Source: Corynebacterium sp. ES2730-CONJ
GTDB lineage: Bacteria; Actinomycetota; Actinomycetes; Mycobacteriales; Mycobacteriaceae
Assembly: GCF_024834055.1 (NCBI RefSeq)
Contig: NZ_JANUXZ010000005.1
Location: 62,001 to 126,000, forward strand
Direction of reading: 5' to 3'
DNA: 64,000 bases
Below, piece by piece: positions 10,962 through 20,711 of the stretch (position 1 is the first letter of the stretch; each line of letters starts with the position of its first letter). The notes below the pieces were generated by a model. It did not search any database. It was given only the letters and a program-made list of their open reading frames with translations, and was not told the origin of the DNA. A program made the position numbers and the translations under genes.

Positions 10962-11038
10962 GGGCCTATAGCTCAGTCGGTTAGAGCGCATCGCTGATAA
11001 CGATGAGGTCGCAAGTTCGATTCTTGCTAGGCCCACCA
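10962..11038 (+). tRNA. tRNA-Ile (GAT), copy 1
   Basis: A 74-base cloverleaf plus encoded CCA. The acceptor GGGCCTA pairs with TAGGCCC, the anticodon GAT is at 10996-10998, and the T loop is GTTCGATTC. It is followed 8 bases later by tRNA-Ala, the usual arrangement downstream of gyrA in actinobacteria. An identical copy lies at 24156-24232. Confidence 0.98.
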
Positions 11039-11046
11039 AGGAATTT

Positions 11047-11119
11047 GGGGCATTAGCTCAATTGGTAGAGCATCTGCTTTGCAAGCAGAAGGTCAGGAGT
11101 TCGATTCTCCTATGCTCCA
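11047..11119 (+). tRNA. tRNA-Ala (TGC), copy 1
   Basis: A 73-base cloverleaf. The acceptor GGGGCAT pairs with ATGCTCC, the anticodon TGC is at 11080-11082, and CCA is not encoded. It is followed by a strong terminator. An identical copy lies at 24241-24313. Confidence 0.98.
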
Positions 11120-11127
11120 CAACTAGT

Positions 11128-11166
11128 AAAGAACCGGTACCTACCTAAAAGGTGCCGGTTCTTTTT
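11128..11166 (+). terminator. Terminator of tRNA copy 1
   Basis: A 15-bp stem (11128-11142 with 11150-11164, one G-T pair) followed by Ts, 8 bases after tRNA-Ala. Confidence 0.9.
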
Positions 11167-11284
11167 GTCTCCTCGCAGCAAGTCGCTGAGGTACTTTGAT
11201 ATCTCCCCAGCTTGGGTGGGAGGTAACGAGCATATTTTGGCGCAGCTCAACGGAGGTTTCAGCAAAACTGGATACGATCAGCGG

Positions 11285-11952
11285 ATGGACTATTTCTTAA
11301 ACTTTGCGAGCTGGTGGACAACTGAGCGAACCAGCACGTTGATTAATGCGTTCATCGCTCTTATTTCTCTCTTGGTTGCGTGTCGTTCCCTTCGCTTGAA
11401 TAGGCAGATAAATATCAATGCCAATCGACCGATGATGATGGCTCACGTGCTAATGCCCGATTACCCCGAGAGCCTCTACGTTTTATTATCTCTAACAAAG
11501 GTAAATCAGTGGCAAAGAATGTGATGGTGAACTTCGAGCCGGAACTGCCCGACTCAGCAATACAGGCCGCGACCCCAAATAGAAAGACCGGTTACTCGCT
11601 TGTAGAAGGTGTCAAACTGATCTTTGATCGCAAAACTTTCTCGACATGGGTTCCAGGTTTTCAAATAGATGTCGCCTACTGGATGCAACCTAAAGGTAAG
11701 TACGTTGATGGCGAAGCAATTTCCGCTTCCAGAGAGGGCGTACCTGCGCTTCAATTTGTTCTCTTGGAATATGATGATGAGCTCGGCAATCACTACTCAG
11801 AGAGATTCGAACTTAATGTTCGCAGCGTTCTAGGTACACATTTTCACGCCAATAGTAATACAACGAATGGTCGACTTAATTTGGAAAAACAGATATCGAA
11901 AGATGTACAAGATCTTAACCGAGTACTTGGGAGGATCTCGCGACAACTATAA
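11285..11952 (+). pseudogene. Frameshifted single-pass membrane protein gene
   Basis: Two overlapping frames together encode one plausible protein. The first gives an N-terminal membrane helix (NAFIALISLLVACRS) and a RLNRQ...NRPMMM linker. The second gives FIISNKGKSVAKNVMVNFEP, the usual continuation in proteins of this layout, but its reading starts upstream of any start codon. The switch lies near 11476-11490. A one-base change there would join them into about 222 residues. A sequencing error, a real inactivating frameshift and a programmed event cannot be separated from the sequence; no classic slippery site is visible. The start ATG at 11285 is chosen because it precedes the helix. Function unknown; it lies just upstream of hsdM. 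Confidence 0.55.
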
Positions 11953-12367
11953 AAGAATTAACGTCTCTTATTTGGTGGGGCTTCTTAGCCCACCTTGGTC
12001 AAAAGTTTGGAAGATAAAGCTGAACACGTTTTATATAACGAGGTATATGGCGGAGATCGAATTTGTCACTACTTACTTCACTCAATCTGCTAGGAATGAT
12101 GGGCGCGGGGAGTAGGGCATAGTTACGGTTGGCCGGATCTTCGCGTGAGCAATATTCGGCCGAATCTGAGGATCCTATGAGTCCTTTTAGCCTGGATAGG
12201 AGAACTTCTTTCGAACAAGCGTTCTCTGATTAGCGCGCTTTGTCTATTCCTAGTCTTATAGTCGTGGCGTTGGCACTTTTAACAAGATTATTCTTGCTAG
12301 AGTCCTACGTAGATTTATTCCCAACAGCCCTTGTTTTGAGGGCGGTGAAAGACCATAAGGATTACCG
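11953..12367. other. Intergenic stretch upstream of hsdM
   Basis: About 415 bases with no credible gene. It should hold the hsdM promoter. A small G/T hairpin (ccctTgttttgAggg, near 12330-12344) lies just before the AAGGAT ribosome-binding site of hsdM. Confidence 0.4.
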
Positions 12368-13912
12368 ATGACTAAAGAGTCTCAGCGTGCTGAATTACAC
12401 AAAACCATTTGGAAAATAGCCAACGAGCTACGTGGCAGCGTAGACGGCTGGGACTTCAAAAGCTACGTCCTCGGTATGCTGTTCTATCGCTTCATTTCCG
12501 AAAACATCACCAACCACCTCAAAAGCAACGAGGATGATGACTTTAACTACGCGGATCTCACCGATACCGAAGCCGAAATAGTCAGGGAAGAAACAGTTAA
12601 AGAAAAAGGCTATTTCATTCTCCCCTCACATCTATTTTCTAACGTACGTACGCGCGCGAAAAATGATGAGAACCTCAATGAGACTTTAGATCATATCTTC
12701 CGCAGCATCGAAGGCTCAGCAGTCGGTACTGCGAGTGAAGACGATATCAAAGGTCTCTTCGACGATCTCAACGTTAACTCACCTAAGCTTGGTAATACCG
12801 TTCAAGAACGCAATGAGAAACTCGTTAAACTTCTCAATGCTATTGGGGACCTACCCCTCGGAAACTTTGATGACAACACTATTGATGTCTTCGGTGATGC
12901 TTATGAGTATCTCATGACGATGTATGCCTCCTCGGCTGGGAAATCAGGTGGGGAATTCTTCACCCCACAGGAAGTATCAGAACTACTCGCACGTATCTCT
13001 ATCGGGGATAAAACGCACCTGAGCCGGGTATATGATCCCGCCGTGGGTTCGGGCTCTTTGCTGTTGAAATTCGAGAAAATCCTAGGAAAAGGTAAAGTCG
13101 GGGGTTTCTATGGTCAAGAAATAAACCTCACTACCTATAACCTCGCGCGGATTAATATGTTCCTCCACGGAATCAACTACGAGCGCTTCAACTTAAGTCT
13201 TGGTGATACGTTGATTAATCCGCAGCACTGGGATGATCAACCTTTCGAAGCAATCGTCTCCAACCCGCCCTACTCAATTAAGTGGGACGGCAAAGACAAC
13301 CCATTGTTGATCAACGATGAGCGTTTTTCCCCGGCAGGTGTCCTGCCGCCGAACTCAAAAGCTGATTTAGCGTTCACAATGCATATCTTGAGCTGGTTGG
13401 CGGAAAATGGCACTGCGGCCATCGTGTCATTCCCCGGGGTGCTCTACCGCGGCGGAGCGGAGCAAAAAATCCGCAAATATCTTCTTGACAATAACTATGT
13501 CGAGGCCATCATTCAGTTGCCTGCCAATCTCTTTTTCACGACAACCATTGCAACATGCATTATGGTGCTGAAGAAGTCCAAGAAAGACACCGATGTGTTG
13601 TTTATTGATGCCTCTAAGGAGTTTAAGAAGGTAGGAAAGAAGAATAAGCTCCTGGATGAGAATATCGCCCATATCCTCGAGTTATTTAACGATCGTAAGG
13701 ACGTGGAGTATCTTGCGAAGCTGGCCTCGCACGAGGAGATTGCGGGTAATGACTATAACCTTGCGGTGTCGAGTTATGTTGAGCCAGAGGATACCAGGGA
13801 GGTTGTTGATATTGCTGAGCTTAACCAGCGTATAGCTGGGATTGTTGAGCGCCAGCAGGTTCTGCGCACCAAGATTGATGCGATTGTTGCGGATCTCGAG
13901 GGTGGTAAATAA
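12368..13912 (+). CDS. hsdM: Type I restriction-modification methyltransferase subunit
   Basis: N6-adenine DNA methyltransferase of a type I system, 514 residues. SAM-binding motif I is DPAVGSGSLLL near residue 222, the catalytic motif IV is NPPY near residue 299, and an N-terminal helical HsdM_N domain precedes them. M2S forms the methylase and R2M2S the nuclease. AAGGAT lies 6 bases before the ATG. Its stop overlaps the hsdS start (TAATG). The protein reads as intact. Confidence 0.96.
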   Translation: MTKESQRAELHKTIWKIANELRGSVDGWDFKSYVLGMLFYRFISENITNHLKSNEDDDFNYADLTDTEAEIVREETVKEKGYFILPSHLFSNVRTRAKNDENLNETLDHIFRSIEGSAVGTASEDDIKGLFDDLNVNSPKLGNTVQERNEKLVKLLNAIGDLPLGNFDDNTIDVFGDAYEYLMTMYASSAGKSGGEFFTPQEVSELLARISIGDKTHLSRVYDPAVGSGSLLLKFEKILGKGKVGGFYGQEINLTTYNLARINMFLHGINYERFNLSLGDTLINPQHWDDQPFEAIVSNPPYSIKWDGKDNPLLINDERFSPAGVLPPNSKADLAFTMHILSWLAENGTAAIVSFPGVLYRGGAEQKIRKYLLDNNYVEAIIQLPANLFFTTTIATCIMVLKKSKKDTDVLFIDASKEFKKVGKKNKLLDENIAHILELFNDRKDVEYLAKLASHEEIAGNDYNLAVSSYVEPEDTREVVDIAELNQRIAGIVERQQVLRTKIDAIVADLEGGK

Positions 13913-15072
13913 TGAATAGGATTGAGCGACTGATCCAGCAGCACTGCCCTAATGGGGTGCCTGTAGTTCCTATTAACCAAGTTGTGAAATATGAGCAGCC
14001 AACTCGGTATCTAGTGAACTCCAAAGAGTATCGCGATTTTTACGAAACTCCGGTTTTGACAGCTGGAAAAGCTTTCATTCTGGGTAAGACCAATGAGAAA
14101 CACGGTATTAAAATGTCAAGCCCAGAAGATCCGGTGATCATATTTGATGACTTCACTACTAGCTCTAAGTGGGTAGATTTTCCCTTTAAGGTTAAATCAT
14201 CTGCCTTGAAGATTCTTTCAGTTGACTCGGAAATCTTGGACATTCGATATTTGTTCCATACTATGCAGACTATTGGTTATCCTGTCACAGATCACTCGCG
14301 CCAGTGGATTTCCAAGTACTCTCAGTTGAACATTCCTATCCCTCCTTTGGAGATTCAGCGTGAGATTGTTGATATTTTGGACTCCTTCACCGAGCTGGAG
14401 GCTGAGCTGGAGGCTGAGCTGGAAGCTCGAACGATTCAGTTTCAATATGTTCTAAATTCAGTATTTAATTTTGATGAGAATGTTGAAGTCTATCGTCTAG
14501 GGGATGTGTGTACAAAAGTTAGTTCAGGGGGAACCCCGAGGACGACTAGAGCCGAATACTACGATGGCGATATTCCCTGGATCAGGACTCAAGACATCGA
14601 CTTCAACTACATCCACGAAACCTCTAGAACTATTACCGATCTTGGACTGGACAATAGCTCGGCTCATTGGGTTCCCCCCAAGACCATTGTTGTTGCTATG
14701 TACGGAGCGACTGCAGCCAAAGTGGCCATCACAAGCATTGCTGCTACCACCAATCAGGCTTGTTGCAATCTTGAGATAAACCCCCATAAAGCCGAATACA
14801 AATATGTCTTCTACTATCTCCTTTGCCGTTATGAAAAACTAAAATCTCTCGGAGTCGGATCTCAATCGAATTTGAATGCCAGCAAGGTAAAAAATTTCCC
14901 TCTACCTCTACCCTCGTTGGAGGAGCAAAAAGAGATTATCAAGACCTTGGAAGCATTGAACTCATACACCAACGATTTGAAGAGTGGAATTCCTGCAGAG
15001 CTTAGCGCTCGTCGCCAACAGTACGAGTACTACCGGGACCAATTACTGACCTTCAAAGAACTAAAGGTGTGA
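13912..15072 (+). CDS. hsdS: Type I restriction-modification specificity subunit
   Basis: DNA sequence-recognition subunit, 386 residues. Two target-recognition domains are joined by a conserved helical spacer. The first spacer follows IPIPPLEIQREIVDILD and contains three ELEA units encoded by a 12-bp tandem repeat; the second TRD begins with CTKVSSGGTPRTT and ends in FPLPLPSLEEQKEII, then the second helix. Each TRD reads half of a bipartite site and the spacer sets the gap between halves. Overlaps hsdM and hsdR. Recognition sequence cannot be predicted from this alone. Confidence 0.94.
   Translation: MNRIERLIQQHCPNGVPVVPINQVVKYEQPTRYLVNSKEYRDFYETPVLTAGKAFILGKTNEKHGIKMSSPEDPVIIFDDFTTSSKWVDFPFKVKSSALKILSVDSEILDIRYLFHTMQTIGYPVTDHSRQWISKYSQLNIPIPPLEIQREIVDILDSFTELEAELEAELEARTIQFQYVLNSVFNFDENVEVYRLGDVCTKVSSGGTPRTTRAEYYDGDIPWIRTQDIDFNYIHETSRTITDLGLDNSSAHWVPPKTIVVAMYGATAAKVAITSIAATTNQACCNLEINPHKAEYKYVFYYLLCRYEKLKSLGVGSQSNLNASKVKNFPLPLPSLEEQKEIIKTLEALNSYTNDLKSGIPAELSARRQQYEYYRDQLLTFKELKV
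14392..14427 (+). repeat. Three 12-bp tandem repeats in the HsdS spacer
   Basis: GAGCTGGAGGCT occurs twice exactly, then once with a single change (14392-14403, 14404-14415, 14416-14427). The unit length is a multiple of three, so gain or loss keeps the frame and adds or removes ELEA. In EcoR124I/DXXI-type enzymes, two versus three TAEL units at the same place change the length of the non-specific gap in the target. Confidence 0.85.
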
Positions 15073-18000
15073 TGGGTGTGGGTGCTGTGAAGGCATTTGA
15101 ACCTCTGGTGGTATCAGCTGATTCGACCGTTGTCGCGGAATATGAGGCCCCAGAATCTTCGGTGGTGGAGTATCAGTCCGAAGCGCAGTTGGAAAACGAG
15201 TTCATTCGGATTCTACAGTCACAAGCCTATGAGTATTTCCAGCCACGGTCCGAGGAAGAACTGGTAGCTAATCTGCGCAGGCAGCTGGAAAAGCTCAACA
15301 AGACTGAATTTAGTGATTCTGAGTGGAAACGCTTCTTCGATGGAGTCATCGCTAGTAAAAACGACGGCATTAAGGAAAAGACCAAGCGTATCCAGCAAGA
15401 TAACGTGCAATTAATGGAATTAGACGATGGGCGAGTGAAGAATATTCGCCTGATCGATAAAGCTAATATCCACAACAATAGCCTTCAGGTGATCAACCAG
15501 TATGAAACCGTGGGGAGCTCTCGTAGTAACCAGGGGGAGCCTTTAGGGGAGAAGCGCCTGAATCGATATGATGTCACGGTCTTAGTCAATGGTTTTCCGA
15601 TGGTGCATATAGAGCTTAAGCGTCGAGGGGTTGATATTCGGGAGGCGTTCAACCAGATTCAGCGTTATCAGCGAGAAAGCTTTTGGTCGGGATCTGGGCT
15701 TTTTGAGTATGTGCAGCTTTTTGTTATTTCCAACGGAACGTTAACAAAATACTATTCAAATACCACTCGTGTGCACCATATTGAGACTACCGCTAAAAAG
15801 TCGTCGAGGAAGACGTCCAACAGCTATGAATTCACCTCGTGGTGGGCTGATGGAAATAACAAGCCTATCCAAGAGTTAACAGATTTTGCCCGAACATTTT
15901 TTGCCAAGCACACTCTGCTCAATATTCTTACGCGCTATTGCGTGCTTACCGTTGATGATCTTTTGCTGGTTATGCGCCCGTACCAGATTGTGGCTACGGA
16001 ACGGATCCTGAGCAAGATCCAGATCTCTACTAACTACAAAACTCTGGGGACTCTTGATGCTGGTGGATATATATGGCACACCACGGGATCAGGGAAGACC
16101 TTGACCTCATTCAAGGCGTCTATCCTAGCCTCGCAAATGGAGAGCGTGGATAAGGTTCTTTTCGTGGTTGATCGCAAAGATCTGGATTACCAGACTATGC
16201 GGGAATATGAGCGCTTCCAAAAAGGGGCGGCTGATTCTAATACGTCTACTGCGGTGTTAAAGCGCCAGCTCGAAGACAGTGATTCGCGGATTATCATTAC
16301 CACGATCCAAAAACTGTCTACGTTTGTTAAAGCCAATAAGAAGCATCCGGTTTTTGCTAAGCATGTGGTGATGATTTTCGACGAGTGTCACCGTTCCCAA
16401 TTCGGTGAGATGCATACCGAAATCACGAAATCCTTTAAGAAGTACAATCTTTTTGGGTTCACCGGCACCCCTATCTTTGCGGTGAATTCCTCTTCAGGTA
16501 GTAATCCGCATCTCAAGACTACGCAGCAGGCTTTTGGCGATAAACTGCATACCTACACCATCGTTGACGCAATCACGGATAGGAATGTTCTCCCCTTCCG
16601 CATTGACTATATCGACACTATCAAGGTGGGCGACGTTCGCGATAAGGACGTCAGCGCTGTAGATACGGAACGAGCACTCTTGGCCCCCCAGCGAATTTCT
16701 GAAATTGTTGCTTATACCTTGGAGCACTTTCCGCAAAAAACTAAGCGGTGGCAAAGCTATGAGCACACCGTGGTATCAAATGTGGTGGAGTCAACCCGCA
16801 CCAGGCGGGCGCATATTGCCAAGAACGATAGACGGCATGTGAGAGGCTTCAATGCGCTCTTTGCTACCGCCTCTATCGATGCGGCTAAGCGCTATTACAA
16901 TGAATTCCAGGCCCAACAGGACGGCCTTACACCCGATGAGCGGCTAAAAATCGGAATGATCTTTAGCTATGGTGCCAATGAGGCCACCGCCGATGGGATT
17001 ATTGAAGATGAGTCCTTTGAGCCAGAAAACCTGGACAACTCTTCGCGGGATTTCCTTGAGGATGTGATCAATGACTATAACGATATGTTTAATACGTCCT
17101 ATGACACCTCGGCGGATAAATTCCAGAACTACTACAAGGATCTATCCCAACGGTTAAAAAACCGGGAACTAGATCTAGTCATTGTGGTCAATATGTTCCT
17201 CACCGGTTTTGATGCCACCACCCTCAACACCTTATTTGTGGATAAGAACCTCAAGGCACACGGCCTGATCCAGGCCTATTCTCGGACCAATCGGATTCTT
17301 AACTCGGTAAAAACCTACGGCAATATTGTGTGCTTCCGCGATTTGGAGGAAGAGACCAATAAGGCACTGGAGCTATTTGGTAACAAAGACGCCCACGGAG
17401 TAGTGATCTTGAAGCCTTTTAGGGATTACTACGCTGAGTACGCCAATAAAACTTCAGAACTCCTACAGGCCTTTCCTGAGGGTGAGCGAATAATCGGGGA
17501 ATCTCGGCAAAAGGAATTTATTGCCTTATTTGGGGCCATTTTGAGGTTGCAGAATATTCTCTCCTCTTTTGATGAGTTCACTGGTCAAGAGATTCTCACG
17601 CCGCGCCAAGAGCAAAATTATCGCAGTATTTACCTGGATATCTACGCTCATGTTCGTGGGGAGCAGGACGCAGACAAGGAAGTGATCAATGATGACCTCG
17701 TCTTCGAAATTGAATTGATCAAGCAGGTAGAAATTAATGTTGACTATATCTTGCTGCTGGTAGAGAAATACCGCGAGCAGCACGGTGATGGCCAAGATAA
17801 GGATATTCGAGCTGAAATTTCCCGCTCCCTGAGCGCCAGCCCAACGCTGCGAAGCAAGCGTGACCTCATCGAAGCTTTCGTTGATTCGATTTCTCCTAAC
17901 TCAGACGTGGAAGAGGAGTGGGTTGAGTTTATCCGTTACCACCGGGGAGCGGAATTACAAGGCATCGTGGAAGAAGAGAAACTGCAGCCTATATCCACGA

Positions 18001-18248
18001 GAGAATTCATTATCAGATGCTTTGCCGATGGTTCATTTAAAGACACGGGAACGGATATTGCTGAGTTATTACCGAGGGTATCGAGGTTCAAACCCGACCC
18101 TGAGGGGCTTACATATGCCGAGCGGAAGAGGAGAGTTACAGAAAAGCTATCCGAGTATTACGATCGCTTCGAGGGTTTAGGGTACGAGGCAGACGCTGTC
18201 CTCAATGGTGCGGAATCCATCAGTGTGGGTGATATTCGTGATATTTAA
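15072..18248 (+). CDS. hsdR: Type I restriction endonuclease subunit R
   Basis: DNA translocase and nuclease of the type I enzyme, about 1058 residues. The N-terminal PD-(D/E)xK nuclease has the IELKR motif near residue 180. Helicase motifs follow: TTGSGKT (about residue 337), IFDECHRSQ (about 435), GFTGTP, then MFLTGFDA and QAYSRTNRI. The ATG at 15072 overlaps the hsdS stop as TGATG; a GTG at 15069 is an alternative. The frame is intact, so the RM system looks functional. The long C-terminal helical part binds the methylase. Confidence 0.96.
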   Translation: MGVGAVKAFEPLVVSADSTVVAEYEAPESSVVEYQSEAQLENEFIRILQSQAYEYFQPRSEEELVANLRRQLEKLNKTEFSDSEWKRFFDGVIASKNDGIKEKTKRIQQDNVQLMELDDGRVKNIRLIDKANIHNNSLQVINQYETVGSSRSNQGEPLGEKRLNRYDVTVLVNGFPMVHIELKRRGVDIREAFNQIQRYQRESFWSGSGLFEYVQLFVISNGTLTKYYSNTTRVHHIETTAKKSSRKTSNSYEFTSWWADGNNKPIQELTDFARTFFAKHTLLNILTRYCVLTVDDLLLVMRPYQIVATERILSKIQISTNYKTLGTLDAGGYIWHTTGSGKTLTSFKASILASQMESVDKVLFVVDRKDLDYQTMREYERFQKGAADSNTSTAVLKRQLEDSDSRIIITTIQKLSTFVKANKKHPVFAKHVVMIFDECHRSQFGEMHTEITKSFKKYNLFGFTGTPIFAVNSSSGSNPHLKTTQQAFGDKLHTYTIVDAITDRNVLPFRIDYIDTIKVGDVRDKDVSAVDTERALLAPQRISEIVAYTLEHFPQKTKRWQSYEHTVVSNVVESTRTRRAHIAKNDRRHVRGFNALFATASIDAAKRYYNEFQAQQDGLTPDERLKIGMIFSYGANEATADGIIEDESFEPENLDNSSRDFLEDVINDYNDMFNTSYDTSADKFQNYYKDLSQRLKNRELDLVIVVNMFLTGFDATTLNTLFVDKNLKAHGLIQAYSRTNRILNSVKTYGNIVCFRDLEEETNKALELFGNKDAHGVVILKPFRDYYAEYANKTSELLQAFPEGERIIGESRQKEFIALFGAILRLQNILSSFDEFTGQEILTPRQEQNYRSIYLDIYAHVRGEQDADKEVINDDLVFEIELIKQVEINVDYILLLVEKYREQHGDGQDKDIRAEISRSLSASPTLRSKRDLIEAFVDSISPNSDVEEEWVEFIRYHRGAELQGIVEEEKLQPISTREFIIRCFADGSFKDTGTDIAELLPRVSRFKPDPEGLTYAERKRRVTEKLSEYYDRFEGLGYEADAVLNGAESISVGDIRDI

Positions 18249-19131
18249 AATCGTGGTGCTTGGTCAACACCCCAGACTCCAACAGGCTCCAGGGGTGCAG
18301 CCTTGGACCTTGAGAATACGGGATGGGATATCTCATGACACCAACCCGGCATAGATCCGTTGCTGAATCAGGGACGTGTGGGATATAAGCAGCAAGAATA
18401 ATCTGTGGACCCTGGAATTACGCACTCACCATCACTACACCTGAGGTCAGCAGTGCTGTGCGTAGTACACGGTCGCTTTCGGTGGACGTTGCTTCGGCTT
18501 TATTGAAGGTATACATGAAGGAGCCCCGAGTGCTCCGTGCCTGTAAGCGATAGGCAGTGGTAAAAACACCCAGACACCAAAACCACAGGGTGGTGCTATT
18601 CCACAGTGAGATGCTCGTTGCTTTAGCAACATCGAGCGCTGCAATATGGGCTCTCGCGCCATAATTTCTTTAGAAGGCATTAGGGCCCTGCATCCTAATG
18701 GGCGAATCCGTCCTCAAAGGACTATCTACATTCCGGTGAAAGCCACCCCAACACACGGATCTGCGAGGTCTGAGGGCGCGGTTTTAAAGGAGTGAAGAAT
18801 TACTGAACGAAATCATGAGCTCGTGCCCCCTCGGGGGTAAAAATAGCGGCGACGCGGCAAGTTATATTCAACTCCCAGGATGAAAAAACCCCATAAGCAG
18901 CACTTTCTCATTAGGATCCTTTAAACCGAAAGAGGTTGCGGTGTAGTGCGCGGAATTTCATGCGGGGGAGCAAATCAAATATAAAAATCGATTGTGTCAT
19001 CTCTCGAAGTTCACTCACTAAAAGAAAATGCTTATAGGTGGCAAGAAAAGACTGTGGTAGCTTATGAGGCGCCATGAATGATGGCACAGAAGCCATAGGC
19101 ACAGAATAAAAAATTGAAGAAAGCTGAAAAT
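18249..19131. other. Long non-coding gap between hsdR and the symporter
   Basis: About 880 bases. It holds a decayed minus-strand frame (18419-18662) and several short hairpins (for example gttgct-tt-agcaac near 18612, ggagc/gctcc near 18521). I see no intact gene or insertion-sequence ends. It looks like scar sequence left by earlier gene loss. Confidence 0.4.
18419..18662 (-). pseudogene. Possible remnant of a membrane-protein gene
   Basis: On the minus strand a frame without a start codon reads about 80 residues with a protein-like composition, including NSTTLWFWCLGVFTTAYRL, before a stop. It begins just after an in-frame stop, so only a fragment could remain. No family recognised. The reading may be chance; the hydrophobic block and the even composition are the only support. 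Confidence 0.2.
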
Positions 19132-20328
19132 ATGACCATTATGCGCAGTTTCCCTATGAAACTTTTGATCGGTTTAATTCTCGGCCTGATTGTGGGTTCG
19201 CTAGCTAATGAGCCAGTCATAGCTGTCATAGACGCCCTGCGATCAGTTCTTGGAGATCTGATCCTTTATGCGGTTCCCTTTATTATCTTAGGATTTATTA
19301 CACCAGCAATTATCCGCCTTAAAGCACATGCGGGCAAGATCCTCGGGATTACACTGACAATCTGCTACCTCTCCTCGGTAGGTGCGTCGATGTTCTCCAT
19401 TGCGGCCGGGCATGTACTCATCCCTTATCTCGATATTGGCAGCAAAGCGCCGGAATCCACCGCCTTACCAGAGAAGCTGTTTGCACTCAGCATCGCACCC
19501 GTCATGCCAGTGATGACAGCGCTGGTGACCGCCGTTTTGATGGGCTTGGCCATCTTGTGGACCCAATCGAAGCGTTTTGGTGAGCTTTTTGAGGAGTTCA
19601 ATAAAATTGTATTGGCCATTGTGAACCAAGTGGTCATTCGCTTCTTGCCTTTCTATATCGGTGCCACCTTTGCCACCTTGGCCTACGAAGGGGCGATTAT
19701 CCACGAACTTCCGGTATTCATTAAGGTGCTCGCTATCGTTATTGTTGGCCACTATCTCTGGTTGGCTCTGCTTTATGCTTTGGGCGGATTATTCTCCGGC
19801 ACCAACCCATGGGAAGTGTTGCGTCATTATGGTCCGGCGTATATGACGGCCGTGGGCACAATGAGTTCAGCAGCAACGCTCTCTGTGGCCCTGAAATCGG
19901 CCTCTAAGTCTAAGACTCTTGACCCAGAGGTACGGAATTTCTGCATCCCGCTGTGCGCTAATACCCATTTGTGCGGTTCGGTGCTCACTGAGACCTTCTT
20001 TGTGATGGTGGTATCGCAGATTCTCTACGGATCCCTTCCCTCAGTATCTAACCTCGTCCTCTTCGGTTTCCTCCTGGGCATCTTCGCTATCGCCGCCCCA
20101 GGTGTGCCAGGCGGAACCGTGGTGGCTTCCATCGGTTTGATTACTGCGATCCTTGGTTTCGATGAGACCGGTGTGGCACTTATGTTGTCTATCTTCGCTT
20201 TGCAGGATTCCTTCGGTACCGCCTGCAACGTCACCGGTGATGGGGCAATCAGTCTCATGGTTACAGGTATTAAGAAGAGGCTGGGACTAAAGGAGCCACA
20301 GAAGGTTATGGCTGAGACGACTGCTTAA
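19132..20328 (+). CDS. Dicarboxylate/amino acid:cation symporter (DAACS family)
   Basis: Integral membrane protein of about 398 residues with some eight transmembrane helices and two re-entrant loops. The serine-rich loop GTMSSAATLSVAL and the later DSFGTACNVTGDGAI segment correspond to the substrate/Na+ binding motifs of the GltPh/DctA family. Members take up glutamate, aspartate, serine or C4-dicarboxylates with Na+ or H+. The frame opens at a TTG (19114), but the ATG at 19132 is a better start (MTIMRSFPMKLL). Single gene with its own terminator. Exact substrate unknown. Confidence 0.88.
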   Translation: MTIMRSFPMKLLIGLILGLIVGSLANEPVIAVIDALRSVLGDLILYAVPFIILGFITPAIIRLKAHAGKILGITLTICYLSSVGASMFSIAAGHVLIPYLDIGSKAPESTALPEKLFALSIAPVMPVMTALVTAVLMGLAILWTQSKRFGELFEEFNKIVLAIVNQVVIRFLPFYIGATFATLAYEGAIIHELPVFIKVLAIVIVGHYLWLALLYALGGLFSGTNPWEVLRHYGPAYMTAVGTMSSAATLSVALKSASKSKTLDPEVRNFCIPLCANTHLCGSVLTETFFVMVVSQILYGSLPSVSNLVLFGFLLGIFAIAAPGVPGGTVVASIGLITAILGFDETGVALMLSIFALQDSFGTACNVTGDGAISLMVTGIKKRLGLKEPQKVMAETTA

Positions 20329-20359
20329 GACAGTTCATTTCTCACCTTATCTTTAGAAG

Positions 20360-20404
20360 CGGGGTATATCACGGGCCCATGGCGCCGTGATATACCCCGT
20401 TTTT
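20360..20404 (+). terminator. Terminator of the symporter gene
   Basis: A perfect 15-bp stem (20360-20374 with 20385-20399) followed by five Ts, 32 bases after the stop codon. Confidence 0.9.
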
Positions 20405-20711
20405 GTATTCACAGTGCACCAGTCGATCGCAATTGTTAAAAAGCTTAGTCAAAGAATCGGACGCCGAAGGTTCGCCCTCAACAGCTGATGGTTGAGGTTG
20501 AATTAGGGGTTAAGGGGCGACCTAAGATGTGGCGTCGATAAGCGGGAGATTGCTCACACTAGCGTGTGCTTGTTACCCCTATGACCGATACGGCAGGGGC
20601 GCATTTCCAGGGTGAAATGGGATAAGAGTGATATTCGTCGGGGTTAATCTAAGGATGAATATCACGGCTGAGAGTTGGGCGGACAATCTCACTCTTCGCT
20701 ACCATGAGCCT

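Larger units (their letters stand above)
10958..11121 (+). repeat. 164-bp direct repeat, copy 1 (tRNA-Ile + tRNA-Ala)
   Basis: Identical over 164 bases to 24152-24315, including both tRNAs and the 8-base spacer. The identity stops 4 bases before tRNA-Ile (a single mismatch, then a further 7 matching bases) and 2 bases after tRNA-Ala. Beyond these limits the flanks differ completely. Confidence 0.95.

Noticed and set aside
11470..11495. Programmed frameshifting in the broken membrane gene
   Set aside because: No typical slippery heptamer or downstream pseudoknot is visible; mutation or error is simpler.
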